The position numbers were made by a program, and so were the translations under genes. Below, piece after piece: positions 1-8,422 of a stretch of 64,000 nt of DNA (positions within the stretch are counted from its first letter, which is position 1; each line of letters starts with the position of its first letter). This DNA comes from Curtobacterium sp. VKM Ac-1395 (GTDB taxonomy: Bacteria; Actinomycetota; Actinomycetes; Actinomycetales; Microbacteriaceae): NCBI RefSeq assembly GCF_015350975.1, contig NZ_JADKRX010000001.1, forward strand, positions 698,633 to 762,632. The letters run 5' to 3'. Below the pieces are notes generated by a model. The model saw only the letters and a list, made by a program, of their open reading frames with translations, did not search any database and had not been told where the DNA came from.

Positions 1-262
1 CAACGACTTCCCCGGGGGACACGCCGATCTCCTGGTCGTCCTTGAGCGCGACGACGTCACCGAGGCTGTAGCCAGACGTGAAGAACGGGATGCAGCACAG
101 CCGGAAGCGCTGATCGTCGAGCTTCTCGAAGAGCAACTGTTCGAACCGGAGCGTCCCCGGACCGCTGTCGTCGAACGTCGTGTTCGCGACGACGTCGACT
201 CGGTCGCCCCACACCGGCGAGGGGTGGAGGACCCACTCGTCCGGATTCGATGCCGATGACAA
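1..262 (-). CDS. DUF4265-like protein, 3' end outside window
   Basis: Read on the minus strand, the frame gives a protein with HPSPVWGDRV near the start and then FEQLLFEKL, FRLCCIPFFT and YSLGDVVALKDD. That combination is the signature of DUF4265 proteins, which have no known activity. The frame is open to the window edge, so the C-terminus is missing. There is no ATG. I chose TTG at 262 because GGGAGGG lies about five bases before it; GTG at 277 is the alternative, and an in-frame stop lies further upstream. It sits about 100 bases downstream of the DUF2750 gene on the same strand, so the two may be co-transcribed. Confidence 0.6.
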   Translation of the reverse strand, partial: MSSASNPDEWVLHPSPVWGDRVDVVANTTFDDSGPGTLRFEQLLFEKLDDQRFRLCCIPFFTSGYSLGDVVALKDDQEIGVSPGEVV

Positions 263-362
263 CGAGTTCCCTCCCACGATGAACGACGCCGGACGCTCGG
301 CGTCCGCGAACGATCGTAGTGATCAGCAGCGACTCCTCCCACGACCATTCCGGAGCGGATCG

Positions 363-707
363 TCAGGCGGTCAGTCGGGCTCGGAGCTCTCCTGGCGTCA
401 AGTCGTAGCCCGTCGCACGAGGTCCGGACCAGTTCAGACCTGCGCTGAGTCCGTCCCGCTCGATTCCAGGAAGCCATCGGCTCTCGAAGTCAGCGCGCGA
501 GATCTCCAGGGGTCGAAACCCCTCGTACGCCGGAACCTGTGCGATGACGCGCTCCGCCCGCGACCGCCGAGACCAGAACGGCATTGCCCGGCGACCATCG
601 GCTGCCTTCGGTGCCGGCACGCCGTTGTCGTCTTCGACCGTCCACACCGGGCCGTTGCCACCGATCTCCCGGAAGAACGACGACGCCTGTGCAGCACTGG
701 AACTCAC
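363..707 (-). CDS. DUF2750 family protein
   Basis: A 114-aa soluble protein. It shows the conserved blocks of DUF2750: a start rich in SSAAQASSFF, then WTVEDDNGVPAP, RAMPFWS-RSRAERVI, VPAYEGFRPLEIS and GLNWSGPRATGYDLTP. The length is normal for the family. Function is unknown; no signal peptide or membrane segment is visible. The start is GTG. A TAGTTT -10 box at 719-714 lies six bases before it, so the mRNA is probably leaderless. The DUF4265-like gene follows downstream on the same strand. Confidence 0.85.
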   Translation of the reverse strand: MSSSAAQASSFFREIGGNGPVWTVEDDNGVPAPKAADGRRAMPFWSRRSRAERVIAQVPAYEGFRPLEISRADFESRWLPGIERDGLSAGLNWSGPRATGYDLTPGELRARLTA

Positions 708-755
708 AACGCCAAACTAGCGGTGACCCGGACGACACGATGGTCGGTTCTTCGG

Positions 756-826
756 AGCGAGTGACGGGAATCGAACCCGCGCTACCAGCTTGGGAAGCTG
801 GAGTTCTACCATTGAACTACACTCGC
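756..826 (-). tRNA. tRNA-Gly (anticodon CCC)
   Basis: The reverse complement folds into a full cloverleaf. The acceptor stem is GCGAGTG paired with CACTCGC, with a U discriminator. The D stem is GTTC/GAAC, the anticodon stem CCAGC/GCTGG encloses the loop TTCCCAA, and the T arm is GCGGG-TTCGATT-CCCGT. The anticodon CCC reads the glycine codon GGG. No CCA is encoded after the discriminator. The gene is intact and stands alone between the DUF2750 gene and the DUF6177-type gene. Confidence 0.96.
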
Positions 827-1055
827 GCGCCCGCTCAGCGGGACTCGACAACCATACCGGATTCCGCCCTGGACGCCAGCCGACGACGTGCCGGAGGCCG
901 ATGCGCCGGGCCGAGCCGAGCCTCCCGGCCGTCGCCGCAACCGACCATGCGTGATGGCCGTGTCTCCCCTGTGAGGCCGCCCCGCTGACGGACAGGTGTC
1001 GGGGCCGTGTGTACCGTCCAGGGAGTTGATCGACCCCGACCCCGAGGAGGCCCGG

Positions 1056-2153
1056 ATGGTCAGGCATCCCCTCATCGACGACGTGATCGGCTCCGCGATC
1101 GTGGTCGATTCCGACTCCCACGTGGTGTGGCTGACGGACGCGCTGGCCTCCCTGCTGCAGCGCGCTTCGGCCGCAGAACGCGTCGTCGTCCTGCGGACCC
1201 GCCCCGACGCCGCCATCACACCCGCACTGCGCCACGCACTCGGAGCGTACGGAGCGGCCTGGGCCGTGACGGCGCCGGACGGCAGCCTGCGCGACGGCCG
1301 GACCGGGGTCGAGGCCACGGACGTCACGGACTTCGCGACGCACGGACCGGAGCTGCTCGGGGTGCCCTCGCTCGCACACCCGGTCGCCGAGGGGTCCGTC
1401 CGGCAGATCAGCATCGACCTGACCCTCCGCCACCACGCCGAGCGGGCGGTCGACATCGGCTCCGCGATCGAGGCCCTCTGTCACACGGTCGGCACCTGTC
1501 CGACACGGTGGGGCACCACCGAGCCGCTCGCCGTGCCGTGGGACCGCTGGGTCGTCACGCAGTACGCCAAGCACGAGTCCCCGGGCATCAGCACGTCCTA
1601 CGCGGTGGGCGACGGCTTCTCCGCGACGATGACCGCGCACCTGACCGACGGCGTCGTTATCGAGACCATGTCCGCCGTCCTGACCGTGCCCGACGAGGGA
1701 ACCGACCCGGCGCTCGCCGAGCGGATGCTCGACGCCGTCCAGCGCGTCGCTGGCGAGGTCATGCCGGTGTTCGGCGTGGTCATGCAGCGCCGTGGTGACG
1801 CCGACCACCTCGTCCGGCCCGTGTCCCACGGGGAGCCGGCACCACTCGCGGTCGTCGTCGGACCCGAGGCCACCGGGCTCCTCGACCGCGGGGACGTGTG
1901 GCCGCCGCCGCACACCTCGACGTCGAGCTTCGTGGGCGGGACCGGTCGCGACGGTGCCGGTTCCGACGGTGCCGGGCTCATCGTCCGGCTCGAGGACGGG
2001 TGGACGGCGCTCGAGGCCTTCCTCGACCGCATCGACGAGGACCGCTTCCTGCAGCTCGTCGGTGGCGCTCCGCTCGACCCCTCGCACGACGAGGGCTCCC
2101 TCGACGGACACGTCAGCGCCGGTGGCGTGCACGGAGCGCACGGTGCCGCGTGA
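1056..2153 (+). CDS. DUF6177-type protein of unknown function
   Basis: A 365-aa soluble protein beginning MVRHPLIDDVI. I associate the pattern (an N-terminal segment, then WGTTEPLAVPWDRW, VTQYAKHESPG and EVMPVFGVVMQRRG) with the DUF6177 family; this assignment is from memory. No catalytic motif, signal peptide or membrane segment is visible. The ATG at 1056 was chosen because GAGGAGG lies seven bases upstream; a longer frame from 996 lacks such a site. The C-terminal 60 residues are acidic and glycine-rich and probably disordered. The next gene starts inside its last codons, which suggests coupled translation of a two-protein unit. Confidence 0.75.
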   Translation: MVRHPLIDDVIGSAIVVDSDSHVVWLTDALASLLQRASAAERVVVLRTRPDAAITPALRHALGAYGAAWAVTAPDGSLRDGRTGVEATDVTDFATHGPELLGVPSLAHPVAEGSVRQISIDLTLRHHAERAVDIGSAIEALCHTVGTCPTRWGTTEPLAVPWDRWVVTQYAKHESPGISTSYAVGDGFSATMTAHLTDGVVIETMSAVLTVPDEGTDPALAERMLDAVQRVAGEVMPVFGVVMQRRGDADHLVRPVSHGEPAPLAVVVGPEATGLLDRGDVWPPPHTSTSSFVGGTGRDGAGSDGAGLIVRLEDGWTALEAFLDRIDEDRFLQLVGGAPLDPSHDEGSLDGHVSAGGVHGAHGAA

Positions 2154-2490
2154 CGTGACCCTGCTCTGCCGGGGCCCGGTGGAGGTGCGGGAGGTCGCCG
2201 AGGCGCTGCTCCTGCACGATGACACCTGGGGTGTGCGGGCGCTCGACGACGGCCCCGTGATGCAGGTCTGCCGTGACCAGGACCACCCCGTGGTGACGGT
2301 GCTCGGGGTCCGACGCGTGGACGTGCTCGACGAGGTCGAGCGGATCCTGCCGGACGCCCCGCCCATGACGATCCCCGTGTGGTGGGTCGACACGGTGATG
2401 CCCGCGGGCCCGGACGGCGAGTCCGGGATCAGCGCAGCGCTCGAGGCCGCGATGGACCTCGACGCCGTGTGCATCGTGCACGGCGACTGA
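2143..2490 (+). CDS. hypothetical protein coupled to the DUF6177-type gene
   Basis: A 115-aa protein that starts with GTG at 2143, inside the end of the preceding gene (11-base overlap). GGAG lies six bases upstream. It reads as a small soluble alpha/beta domain, with VMQVCRDQDHPVVTVLG, RVDVLDEVERILPD and IPVWWVDTVMP. I do not recognise the family. The overlap suggests that it works with, or is stoichiometric to, the DUF6177-type protein. It ends 14 bases before the converging ctaG-like gene. Confidence 0.7.
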   Translation: MPRDVTLLCRGPVEVREVAEALLLHDDTWGVRALDDGPVMQVCRDQDHPVVTVLGVRRVDVLDEVERILPDAPPMTIPVWWVDTVMPAGPDGESGISAALEAAMDLDAVCIVHGD

Positions 2491-2503
2491 GCCGAGACGC
2501 CGC

Positions 2504-4549
2504 TCAGTCGCGCTGGCGCATCGCGCTCAGGCGCTCGTTGTAGGCCTTGAGCTCCGCGTCGCCGTCCCGCTCTGCCTGGCGGTCGAGGCGCTTCGCGTCG
2601 CGCTTGTCCGACTTCACCCAGTTCCGGACGACGAGCAGCGCGACGAACACCATCGGCAGCTCGGAGGCACCCCACGCGATGCCGCCGCCGGTGTGCTGGT
2701 CGGCGAGCAGCCCGACGTCGTTCGTCTGCCCGAGGGCGTGGAACCAGTCGGCGGCGTACACGGCCTGCGACGTCATCACCGCGACGCCGAAGAACGCGTG
2801 GAACGCCAGGGTCGCCAGCAGCGCGATGATGAGGATCGGGTACTGGGGGCGCTGGGGGCCCGGGTCGATGCCGACGAAGACCCAGAAGAACAGGTAGCCG
2901 CTCAGCACGAAGTGGACGACCATCGCGACGTGCCACTCGTGCGACTGCATCGCGAACTGGAACGCGGGCGTGAAGTAGAACACCACGAGGGACCCGGCGA
3001 AGATCACCCCGGCGACGGCCGGCTTGGCCATGAACTGCATGTAGCGCGAGTGCACGAACAGCATCAACCACTCGCGGGCTCCGCGGGAGCCGTCGTTGCG
3101 CACCGGCAGGGTCCGCAGGGCGAGCAGCACCGGGCCGCCGAGCACGAGCGGCAGCGGCACGAACATCATCAGCAGCATGTGCTGGATCATGTGCGACGAG
3201 AAGTGGATCATGCCGTAGACCGACGGCCCGGCCGAGGTCGTCCAGATGAACACGGCGCAGCCGAGCACCCACGAGATCGTGCGGCCGACGGGCCACGAGT
3301 CCCCGCGCTTGCGGAGCTTGCGCACCGCGAGCAGGTACCAGCCGGCTCCGACGACGGCGAGCGCGAGCCACACCCAGTCGATGTGCCACTGCGTCAGGAA
3401 CGTGTGGAGCGTCTGCGTCGGCGGGTACGGGTAGCCGATGAGCCCGGAGCGGGTGTCCTGGCCGGTCTCGGGTGTCTGGGGGATCGGCGGCTGGCTGCGC
3501 GACACCGCGACCGAGACACCGATGGCGATCGCCATGAAGACGACCTCGGCCAGGGCGAACCGCGTGAAGGAGCGGCGGTCGAGCGGGGAGCGCAGCAGGG
3601 CGGGGACGAGCTTGCGGCGCTGGACGATCCCGGCCAGTCCGAGCAGCACGAGGATCACGGCCTTGACCGTGATGAGCCAGCCGTAGGTCGTCGTGACCAG
3701 GTCGAGCGGACCGGTCAGCCGGAGGGACGCGTTGACGATGCCCGAGAAGGCGACGGCCGCGAACGACCACCCGGCGAGGGTCGAGTACCGCGCGACGACG
3801 CGGCCGGTGGCGCCCTTCGTACCGGTGCGGAGCAGGAGCACGGCGACCAGGCCGCCGGCCCAGACGCACACCCCGATGAGGTGGATCGCGAGGGAGTTGA
3901 CCGCGTTGGCGTGCTCGAGCGACCCGGCGGCGTGCCCGGAGAGGGCGAGGGGCAGCAGCGCGAACAGCCCGGCGACCGTGGCCACCGCGAGCGTGGTGAC
4001 ACGGGTGGCGAAGGCGGCCAACACCGTGGCGACGAGGATCGCGACGGCCGACACCACGAGCGACTGCCCGATCTCGACCTGGAACGCGAAGACCATGAAG
4101 TTGCGGGCGAACAGCGGCGACGTGATCGAGGACCCGAGCGTGTTCGCGCCCGTGAAGACGATGCCCACGACGGCGGCGAGGAACCACACGGCCCCGGTCG
4201 TCGCCGCCCAGCGCACCGCCCGGTGCTGGACGCTCGAGATGGCTCGGTGGTCGGCCTTCTGTGCCGGCAGTGCGAACGCCGCGACGATGAGCAGGCCGAT
4301 CGTCAGCGCGGCCATGGTGTCGTGCACGGCCCGCGCAACGGGGAGGCCGTACTGCACGAGGTCGCCGGCGCTGACGAGCTGCTGGTTCGCGGTGAAGGCC
4401 CCGGTCACGGTCATGCCGAGGATCGAGCACGCGACGGCGAGCGGCACGGCGACGGCGAGCACGGTCGCGACGGTGGACGTGCGAGCGGTGACGGGCGCCG
4501 CTTCCGGCGTCGGGCCTCCAGCGGTGGTTGCGGTGGTGGTGACGGACAT
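2504..4549 (-). CDS. CopD/CtaG fusion: copper transport and cytochrome oxidase assembly membrane protein
   Basis: A 681-aa polytopic membrane protein. The N-terminal half (roughly residues 30-330) has eight or so hydrophobic helices and the HLIGVCVWAGGL block of copper-resistance CopD. The C-terminal half (about 380-660) matches the CtaG/caa3 assembly family, with WHIDWVWL, MIHFSSHMIQHMLLMM and VHFVLSGYLFFW. The clustered His/Met residues fit copper handling. The fusion is common in actinobacteria, where it is thought to deliver copper to cytochrome c oxidase. The ATG at 4549 starts the residues before the first helix; longer frames run into the neighbouring gene. The tail is charged and cytoplasmic. 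It converges with the DUF6177 pair. Confidence 0.88.
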   Translation of the reverse strand: MSVTTTATTAGGPTPEAAPVTARTSTVATVLAVAVPLAVACSILGMTVTGAFTANQQLVSAGDLVQYGLPVARAVHDTMAALTIGLLIVAAFALPAQKADHRAISSVQHRAVRWAATTGAVWFLAAVVGIVFTGANTLGSSITSPLFARNFMVFAFQVEIGQSLVVSAVAILVATVLAAFATRVTTLAVATVAGLFALLPLALSGHAAGSLEHANAVNSLAIHLIGVCVWAGGLVAVLLLRTGTKGATGRVVARYSTLAGWSFAAVAFSGIVNASLRLTGPLDLVTTTYGWLITVKAVILVLLGLAGIVQRRKLVPALLRSPLDRRSFTRFALAEVVFMAIAIGVSVAVSRSQPPIPQTPETGQDTRSGLIGYPYPPTQTLHTFLTQWHIDWVWLALAVVGAGWYLLAVRKLRKRGDSWPVGRTISWVLGCAVFIWTTSAGPSVYGMIHFSSHMIQHMLLMMFVPLPLVLGGPVLLALRTLPVRNDGSRGAREWLMLFVHSRYMQFMAKPAVAGVIFAGSLVVFYFTPAFQFAMQSHEWHVAMVVHFVLSGYLFFWVFVGIDPGPQRPQYPILIIALLATLAFHAFFGVAVMTSQAVYAADWFHALGQTNDVGLLADQHTGGGIAWGASELPMVFVALLVVRNWVKSDKRDAKRLDRQAERDGDAELKAYNERLSAMRQRD

Positions 4550-4635
4550 CGACCTGTTCCGGGGACGCTTTCGCCCGCGAGACCGCGGACCCTCCATCGT
4601 AGACGCGCGGGCCTGGATCCACGCCGTCCGTCTGC

Positions 4636-5331
4636 TCAGGAAGCCGCGGTGCCCTCCATGTGCCCCAGGCGTCCCTGCTCGTCGAAGTCCACCGTGATCG
4701 TGCCGCCGGACAGGGGCAGTGTGCGACCGTCCCACGGCGCACCGCGGAGCGACGCCCAGCTCGCGACGGCTCGACGGTGGTCCTGGACCTCGATCGACCG
4801 GATGCCCTCACCGAACACGCGGAGCATGCGGGGGACCGTCGGGGCGTCGAAGAGCAGTCCCTCGAGCAGCAGCCACACCCGGGTGCCCCCGCCGACGTCG
4901 GCGTTGTAGCCGAACCAGGTGCCGCTCGCCAGCCGTGCTGCGATGGACAGGCCCCACCCGAGCTCGTACCCGGTGCGGACGGCGTCGTCGTCGGGGGCGC
5001 CGTCGAACGCCACCTCGCCCTGCACGAGCTCGGGGACGTCGTACCGTTCGCCGAGCGCCCGTGTCGCGGTGGCCGCGGTGAGCACCGACTCCGGGTGCTG
5101 GCCCGGGTTCGCCCATCCCCACAACCAGCTGCGCGGGCCCGGGGCAGCGGTGCCGAGGAACTGCACCGGGAAGGTGGCCGGGTTCGCCCCGGAGAAGTGG
5201 AACTGCCCCGCTGCCAGGTCCACGTCCCAGTGCTCGTGGTCCTCGAAGCGGTCAGCCAATGCCAGTTGGGCCTCGTAGGCCAGGAAGACCCCGTCGTCGA
5301 TGAGTGCCTGCATCCCCCGTGAGCGCGTCAT
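4636..5331 (-). CDS. DUF6882 domain protein
   Basis: A 231-aa soluble protein. It has LAYEAQLALADRFEDH near the start, then WLWGWANPGQHPESV and YELGWGLSIAARLASGTWFGYNAD. That arrangement fits the DUF6882 family, whose function is unknown. The start is ATG at 5331; a second ATG at 5313 would remove six residues. It lies ten bases downstream of the GNAT gene stop on the same strand, so the two probably share a transcript. No membrane segments or catalytic motif are seen. Confidence 0.78.
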   Translation of the reverse strand: MTRSRGMQALIDDGVFLAYEAQLALADRFEDHEHWDVDLAAGQFHFSGANPATFPVQFLGTAAPGPRSWLWGWANPGQHPESVLTAATATRALGERYDVPELVQGEVAFDGAPDDDAVRTGYELGWGLSIAARLASGTWFGYNADVGGGTRVWLLLEGLLFDAPTVPRMLRVFGEGIRSIEVQDHRRAVASWASLRGAPWDGRTLPLSGGTITVDFDEQGRLGHMEGTAAS

Positions 5332-5341
5332 GCGGCCGACC

Positions 5342-6490
5342 CTACCCGGCACCCCCGGCACCGCCGGCACACTCGGCGCCTCCGGCGCCCCCGGCGCCCC
5401 CACCGCTGACCCGGTGCTCCCAGATCCCCTCGCTGCCGACGCCGACGAAGCCCACGGCTTCGTTGACGTCGAGCATCGGACGGTTCTCTTCGGCGTTGAA
5501 GGTGATGATCGACGGGTGTCCGGGGTGGTCCCGCTCGACCGTCTCGATGCCCACCACCTTGAGCAGCCACCCGAGCCGGTGCCCACGGTGCTCGCGCAGC
5601 ACGAGGGTGTCCCACTGGAAGACGGGCTCGGCCACCTCGTCCGGCACCGCCAGCTGCGTGAACCCGGCGAGGACCCCGGTCGGGACGTGTTCGACGGCGA
5701 CGGTGAGCATCGTGCGCGGTGACGCGTCGAGCAGCGCGTCGTGCTCCTGCAGGCGCTCCACGGTCCAGACGTCCTCGGGCTCCTCCATGTCGCCCTCGGG
5801 GGCGTCGGTGCTCATCCGGGTCTCGAGCAGCGCGATGCCCTCCTGCCACCGCGGCGGTGTCGGGCCGGTCCAGGCGTGCACCCGGTACCCCGGGCCAGCG
5901 GCGGCCACGGCGCGGTCGTGCAGGGTGCGCACGACCGAGGCGTCGGTGGGCAGCGTGAGCCGGCTGATCCGGTTCACCTGGCCGAACCGCCACCCGCGAC
6001 CGGTCAGGAAGCGCACGCCGGCCTCGTCCTCCGGCACGGCACCGAACCCGGTGGGCGCCTGTAGGTACCCGGGCCCGGTCGCCGGCCCGACCTGCCGCGA
6101 CACGGCGTACGTCTTCCACTGGGTGCGGCCCTCGGCCCGGGCGATGCCCTCCAGGTGGTCGGCGAGCAGTGTTCCGACGCCACGACGACGGTGGTCGGGG
6201 TCGACGCCGACGGAGAGCCAGCAGTTCGGGGTGCCGGCCGCGGTCTTCGAGTCGTAGGACCCGGCAGCGACGACGAGGTCGTCCTCGTCCCGCACGACGA
6301 ACAACCGACTCGGCGCCTCGGGGTCGTGCATCATCGCGAGCTGGGCCTCGGCGGTCCAGACGAGCTCGGCCAGTCCGTGGACGGCCACCTCGGACCGGGC
6401 CGACACCGCCACCCACTCGCGGAACGCCGCGACGGCCGCCGGGTCGTCGTCCATGGTCCTCGGTACGTCGAGCTCGATGACGCGGTACAC
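5342..6490 (-). CDS. GNAT acetyltransferase with two GNAT domains
   Basis: A 382-aa protein with two N-acetyltransferase folds. The first, about residues 50-150, has the acetyl-CoA loop [14 protein letters not shown]. The second, about 200-350, has [16 protein letters not shown] followed by [18 protein letters not shown]. Duplicated GNATs of this size occur in actinobacteria and often modify small molecules; the substrate cannot be read from the sequence. The last 20 residues are almost only Gly and Ala, encoded by a GGCGCC/CCGGCA-rich run at 5344-5405 that probably grew by slippage. It is the first gene of a likely two-gene unit with the DUF6882 gene. Confidence 0.85.
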   Translation of the reverse strand: MYRVIELDVPRTMDDDPAAVAAFREWVAVSARSEVAVHGLAELVWTAEAQLAMMHDPEAPSRLFVVRDEDDLVVAAGSYDSKTAAGTPNCWLSVGVDPDHRRRGVGTLLADHLEGIARAEGRTQWKTYAVSRQVGPATGPGYLQAPTGFGAVPEDEAGVRFLTGRGWRFGQVNRISRLTLPTDASVVRTLHDRAVAAAGPGYRVHAWTGPTPPRWQEGIALLETRMSTDAPEGDMEEPEDVWTVERLQEHDALLDASPRTMLTVAVEHVPTGVLAGFTQLAVPDEVAEPVFQWDTLVLREHRGHRLGWLLKVVGIETVERDHPGHPSIITFNAEENRPMLDVNEAVGFVGVGSEGIWEHRVSGGGAGGAGGAECAGGAGGAG

Positions 6491-6576
6491 GGTGGTCCCC
6501 TCCCGCCACCGAGCACGGTGCAGGGCAGCCGGCCAGCCTACCGGCGCGTCGATCCCGGCCGCTAGGCTTCGGTACC

Positions 6577-7164
6577 GTGCTGCTCTCCGACCGCGACATC
6601 ACCGCCCAGCTCGCCGCCGGACGGATCGGCCTCGACCCCCACGACGCCTCGCTCGTGCAGCCGTCGAGCATCGACGTCCGTCTGGACAAGTACTTCCGGC
6701 TGTTCGACAACCACAAGTACCCGCACATCGACCCCGCGGTCGACCAGCCCGACCTCACCCGGCTGGTGGAGACCGACCCGGACGAGGCCTTCGTGCTGCA
6801 CCCCGGCGAGTTCGTCCTCGGCTCGACGTACGAGGTCGTCACGCTGCCCGACGACATCGCGGCCCGGCTCGAGGGCAAGAGCTCGCTCGGTCGTCTCGGC
6901 CTGCTGACGCACTCCACCGCGGGCTTCATCGACCCGGGCTTCTCGGGCCACGTCACGCTCGAGCTCTCGAACGTGGCCACCCTGCCGATCAAGCTCTGGC
7001 CGGGCATGAAGATCGGGCAGCTCTGCTTCTTCCAGCTGTCGAGCCCGGCGGACAAGCCCTACGGCTCGGCCGAGTACCAGTCCCGCTACCAGGGACAGCG
7101 CGGCCCGACGGCGTCCCGCTCGGCGCTCAACTTCCACCGTGCGGACGTGTCCGAGCGCGACTGA
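6577..7164 (+). CDS. dcd: dCTP deaminase, dUMP-forming
   Basis: A 195-aa enzyme. It carries [12 protein letters not shown] (about 26-37), [11 protein letters not shown] and [13 protein letters not shown] (112-124) with the catalytic Glu in the following TLELSN. The sequence closely follows the mycobacterial bifunctional Dcd, which deaminates dCTP and hydrolyses the product to dUMP for thymidylate synthesis; the bifunctional call rests on that similarity. The start is GTG. A TAGGCT -10 box at 6563-6568 ends eight bases before it and there is no ribosome-binding site, so the message is probably leaderless. It is divergent from the GNAT gene. Confidence 0.95.
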   Translation: MLLSDRDITAQLAAGRIGLDPHDASLVQPSSIDVRLDKYFRLFDNHKYPHIDPAVDQPDLTRLVETDPDEAFVLHPGEFVLGSTYEVVTLPDDIAARLEGKSSLGRLGLLTHSTAGFIDPGFSGHVTLELSNVATLPIKLWPGMKIGQLCFFQLSSPADKPYGSAEYQSRYQGQRGPTASRSALNFHRADVSERD

Positions 7165-7181
7165 CGCCGTCTGGCTGCGAA

Positions 7182-7199
7182 ATACAGAATGGTGTGTAT
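7182..7199 (+). promoter_or_regulatory. operator and -10 of the XRE-MNT/HepT pair
   Basis: ATACA-N8-TGTAT is a perfect five-base inverted repeat just before the XRE-nucleotidyltransferase start. A -10 box TATCGT (7197-7202) overlaps its right arm and ends six bases before the ATG at 7209. A protein bound here would block the promoter. The encoded HTH domain is the obvious candidate for autoregulation (inference). Confidence 0.5.
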
Positions 7200-7208
7200 C
7201 GTTGCACC

Positions 7209-7724
7209 ATGACCGGAGCTCCGACACGGACACCGCCGCCCGTCTCCGCCGCTGACCTGATCCGCGACGCCCGCGACCGCGCCGCCCTCACCCAGGTGCA
7301 GCTCGCCCGTCGTGCAGGGGTCACGCAGAGCGTCATCAGCACGTACGAGAACGGTCGCCGCGAGCCCTCCCTCGCCGCCCTGCAGCGGCTGCTCCGCGCC
7401 GCCGGGTTCCTGACGGTGATCGACCTCGAGCCGTTGGCCACCGTGTCGTCGCTCCGCGAGCGCGTCGCAGCCCACCGCACCGAACTGTGCGACGCCGTCA
7501 CCCGTCTCGGCGGCACCAACCCGCGCCTGTTCGGCAGCGTCGCGCGCGGCGAGGACGGCCCGGACAGCGACGTCGACCTGATGGTCGACCTCTGCCCGGG
7601 TCTCGGCATGTTCACGCTGATGCGGATCCAGGACGCCGCCGAGGAGGTGCTCGGCGTGCGGGTCGACGTCGTCGCCGCCGACGGCATGCGCCCGGAGGTC
7701 GTCCGGCAGGCGGTGCCCCTGTGA
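7209..7724 (+). CDS. XRE helix-turn-helix fused to MntA-type nucleotidyltransferase
   Basis: A 171-aa two-domain protein. Residues 15-65 are an XRE/Cro helix-turn-helix (LTQVQLARRAGVTQSVISTY). Residues 95-171 are a minimal nucleotidyltransferase with an intact GS-X10-DXD motif (G109, S110, D121, D123). In MntA-HepT toxin-antitoxin systems the nucleotidyltransferase adds AMP to the HEPN toxin and neutralises it. The added HTH suggests direct autoregulation through the inverted repeat upstream. The ATG is preceded by a -10 box and not by a ribosome-binding site. The stop overlaps the next start (GTGA), as expected for a coupled pair. Confidence 0.88.
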   Translation: MTGAPTRTPPPVSAADLIRDARDRAALTQVQLARRAGVTQSVISTYENGRREPSLAALQRLLRAAGFLTVIDLEPLATVSSLRERVAAHRTELCDAVTRLGGTNPRLFGSVARGEDGPDSDVDLMVDLCPGLGMFTLMRIQDAAEEVLGVRVDVVAADGMRPEVVRQAVPL

Positions 7725-8050
7725 ACCGGGACGTCGACCAACGACTCGCGGACGTCATCCGCGCCTGCCGCGTGATCGGCCGCTACGTCTCGGCGGACAC
7801 CCTGCCGGACGACGTCGTGTACGACGCCGTCCGGATGCGCCTGGTCGAGATCGGCGAGGCGGTGCGGATGCTCCCCGTCGCCGTGACCGCCGGCGAGCCC
7901 GGCATCCCGTGGTCGCGCGTCTCGCTGCTGGGGGAGCGCCTCACGCGCCGGTACTTCGACACCACCCCCGCACTCGTCCTCGGGACCGCGCAGGTCGACG
8001 TCCCGCACCTGCAGCAGGCAGCGCAGCGACTCCGGGCCAGCCAGCGCTGA
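7721..8050 (+). CDS. HepT-like HEPN protein (DUF86) with degenerate active site
   Basis: A 109-aa helical protein aligning without gaps to HepT toxins over IPW-(S)-RV through YF and DVPHL. Active HepT RNases carry R-X4-6-H-X-Y. Here the arginine position is G71 and the histidine position is R76; only Y78 remains. Either this is no longer an RNase or it uses other residues. It starts with GTG inside the stop of the nucleotidyltransferase gene. Its partner keeps all its catalytic residues, so only the toxin side appears to have decayed. A strong hairpin follows 36 bases after the stop. Confidence 0.82.
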   Translation: MNRDVDQRLADVIRACRVIGRYVSADTLPDDVVYDAVRMRLVEIGEAVRMLPVAVTAGEPGIPWSRVSLLGERLTRRYFDTTPALVLGTAQVDVPHLQQAAQRLRASQR

Positions 8051-8086
8051 CGGCGGGTGCGGCCGGTCGCCAGCGCACGTCCCACC

Positions 8087-8128
8087 GGACGGGAGGCTCG
8101 GTCCGCGCTGGCACCGCGCCTCCCGTCC
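8087..8128 (+). terminator. hairpin after the HepT-like gene (GACKGGAGGC element)
   Basis: GGACGGGAGGC (8087-8097) pairs perfectly with GCCTCCCGTCC (8118-8128) around a 20-base loop. It lies 36 bases after the HepT-like stop and has no U tract, which is usual for GC-rich actinobacterial terminators. The arms belong to a short element repeated at other places in the window. Confidence 0.55.
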
Positions 8129-8172
8129 AGCCGTGGTCGCGACCACGGCCTCGGCCCGGCCGTACGCTGACG

Positions 8173-8238
8173 TCGCGATCTGGTGTTGACGGATCTGGTC
8201 GGCTCAGCCCGAGGATCCGGAACCGGATCCGTCAGCCG
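8173..8238. repeat. 66-bp direct repeat, copy 1
   Basis: This segment recurs exactly 250 bases later (8423-8488) with a single mismatch. It contains two competing foldbacks. GGATCCGG-AA-CCGGATCC (8213-8230) is one. TGACGGATC (8187-8195) with GATCCGTCA (8226-8234) is the other; it uses part of the same bases. No open frame with coding character crosses it. Confidence 0.85.
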
Positions 8239-8422
8239 CCGTTCCGGGAACCGTCCCATGTCGACGGACGGATGGACGGACGAACGGCGGTCCGGCTGTC
8301 CGGATGTCCTGTCAGATGCGCGAGCGGGCGGATGGCCGAACGGCCGAACTCGCTTCCGGGCTTCCGGGCCTCCGGTCCGGCCGCGATCGCGGCCACTGCA
8401 TCGAGCCGGCCGGGGGACGACA

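Noticed and set aside
996-1055. Longer start for the DUF6177-type protein.
   Set aside because: The ATG at 1056 has a strong GAGGAGG site at the right distance; the extra 20 residues look non-coding.
717-4811. A minus-strand open frame of more than 1300 codons.
   Set aside because: It runs antisense to the DUF6177 pair and out of frame with the CtaG-type gene, and its product is an Arg/Ala/Gly/Pro-rich string with no domain. This is the usual shadow of high-GC third positions.
2693-4909. A plus-strand open frame of over 700 codons opposite the CtaG-type gene.
   Set aside because: The product is a featureless Asp/Glu/Arg/His-rich string; the minus strand encodes a complete membrane protein with conserved motifs.
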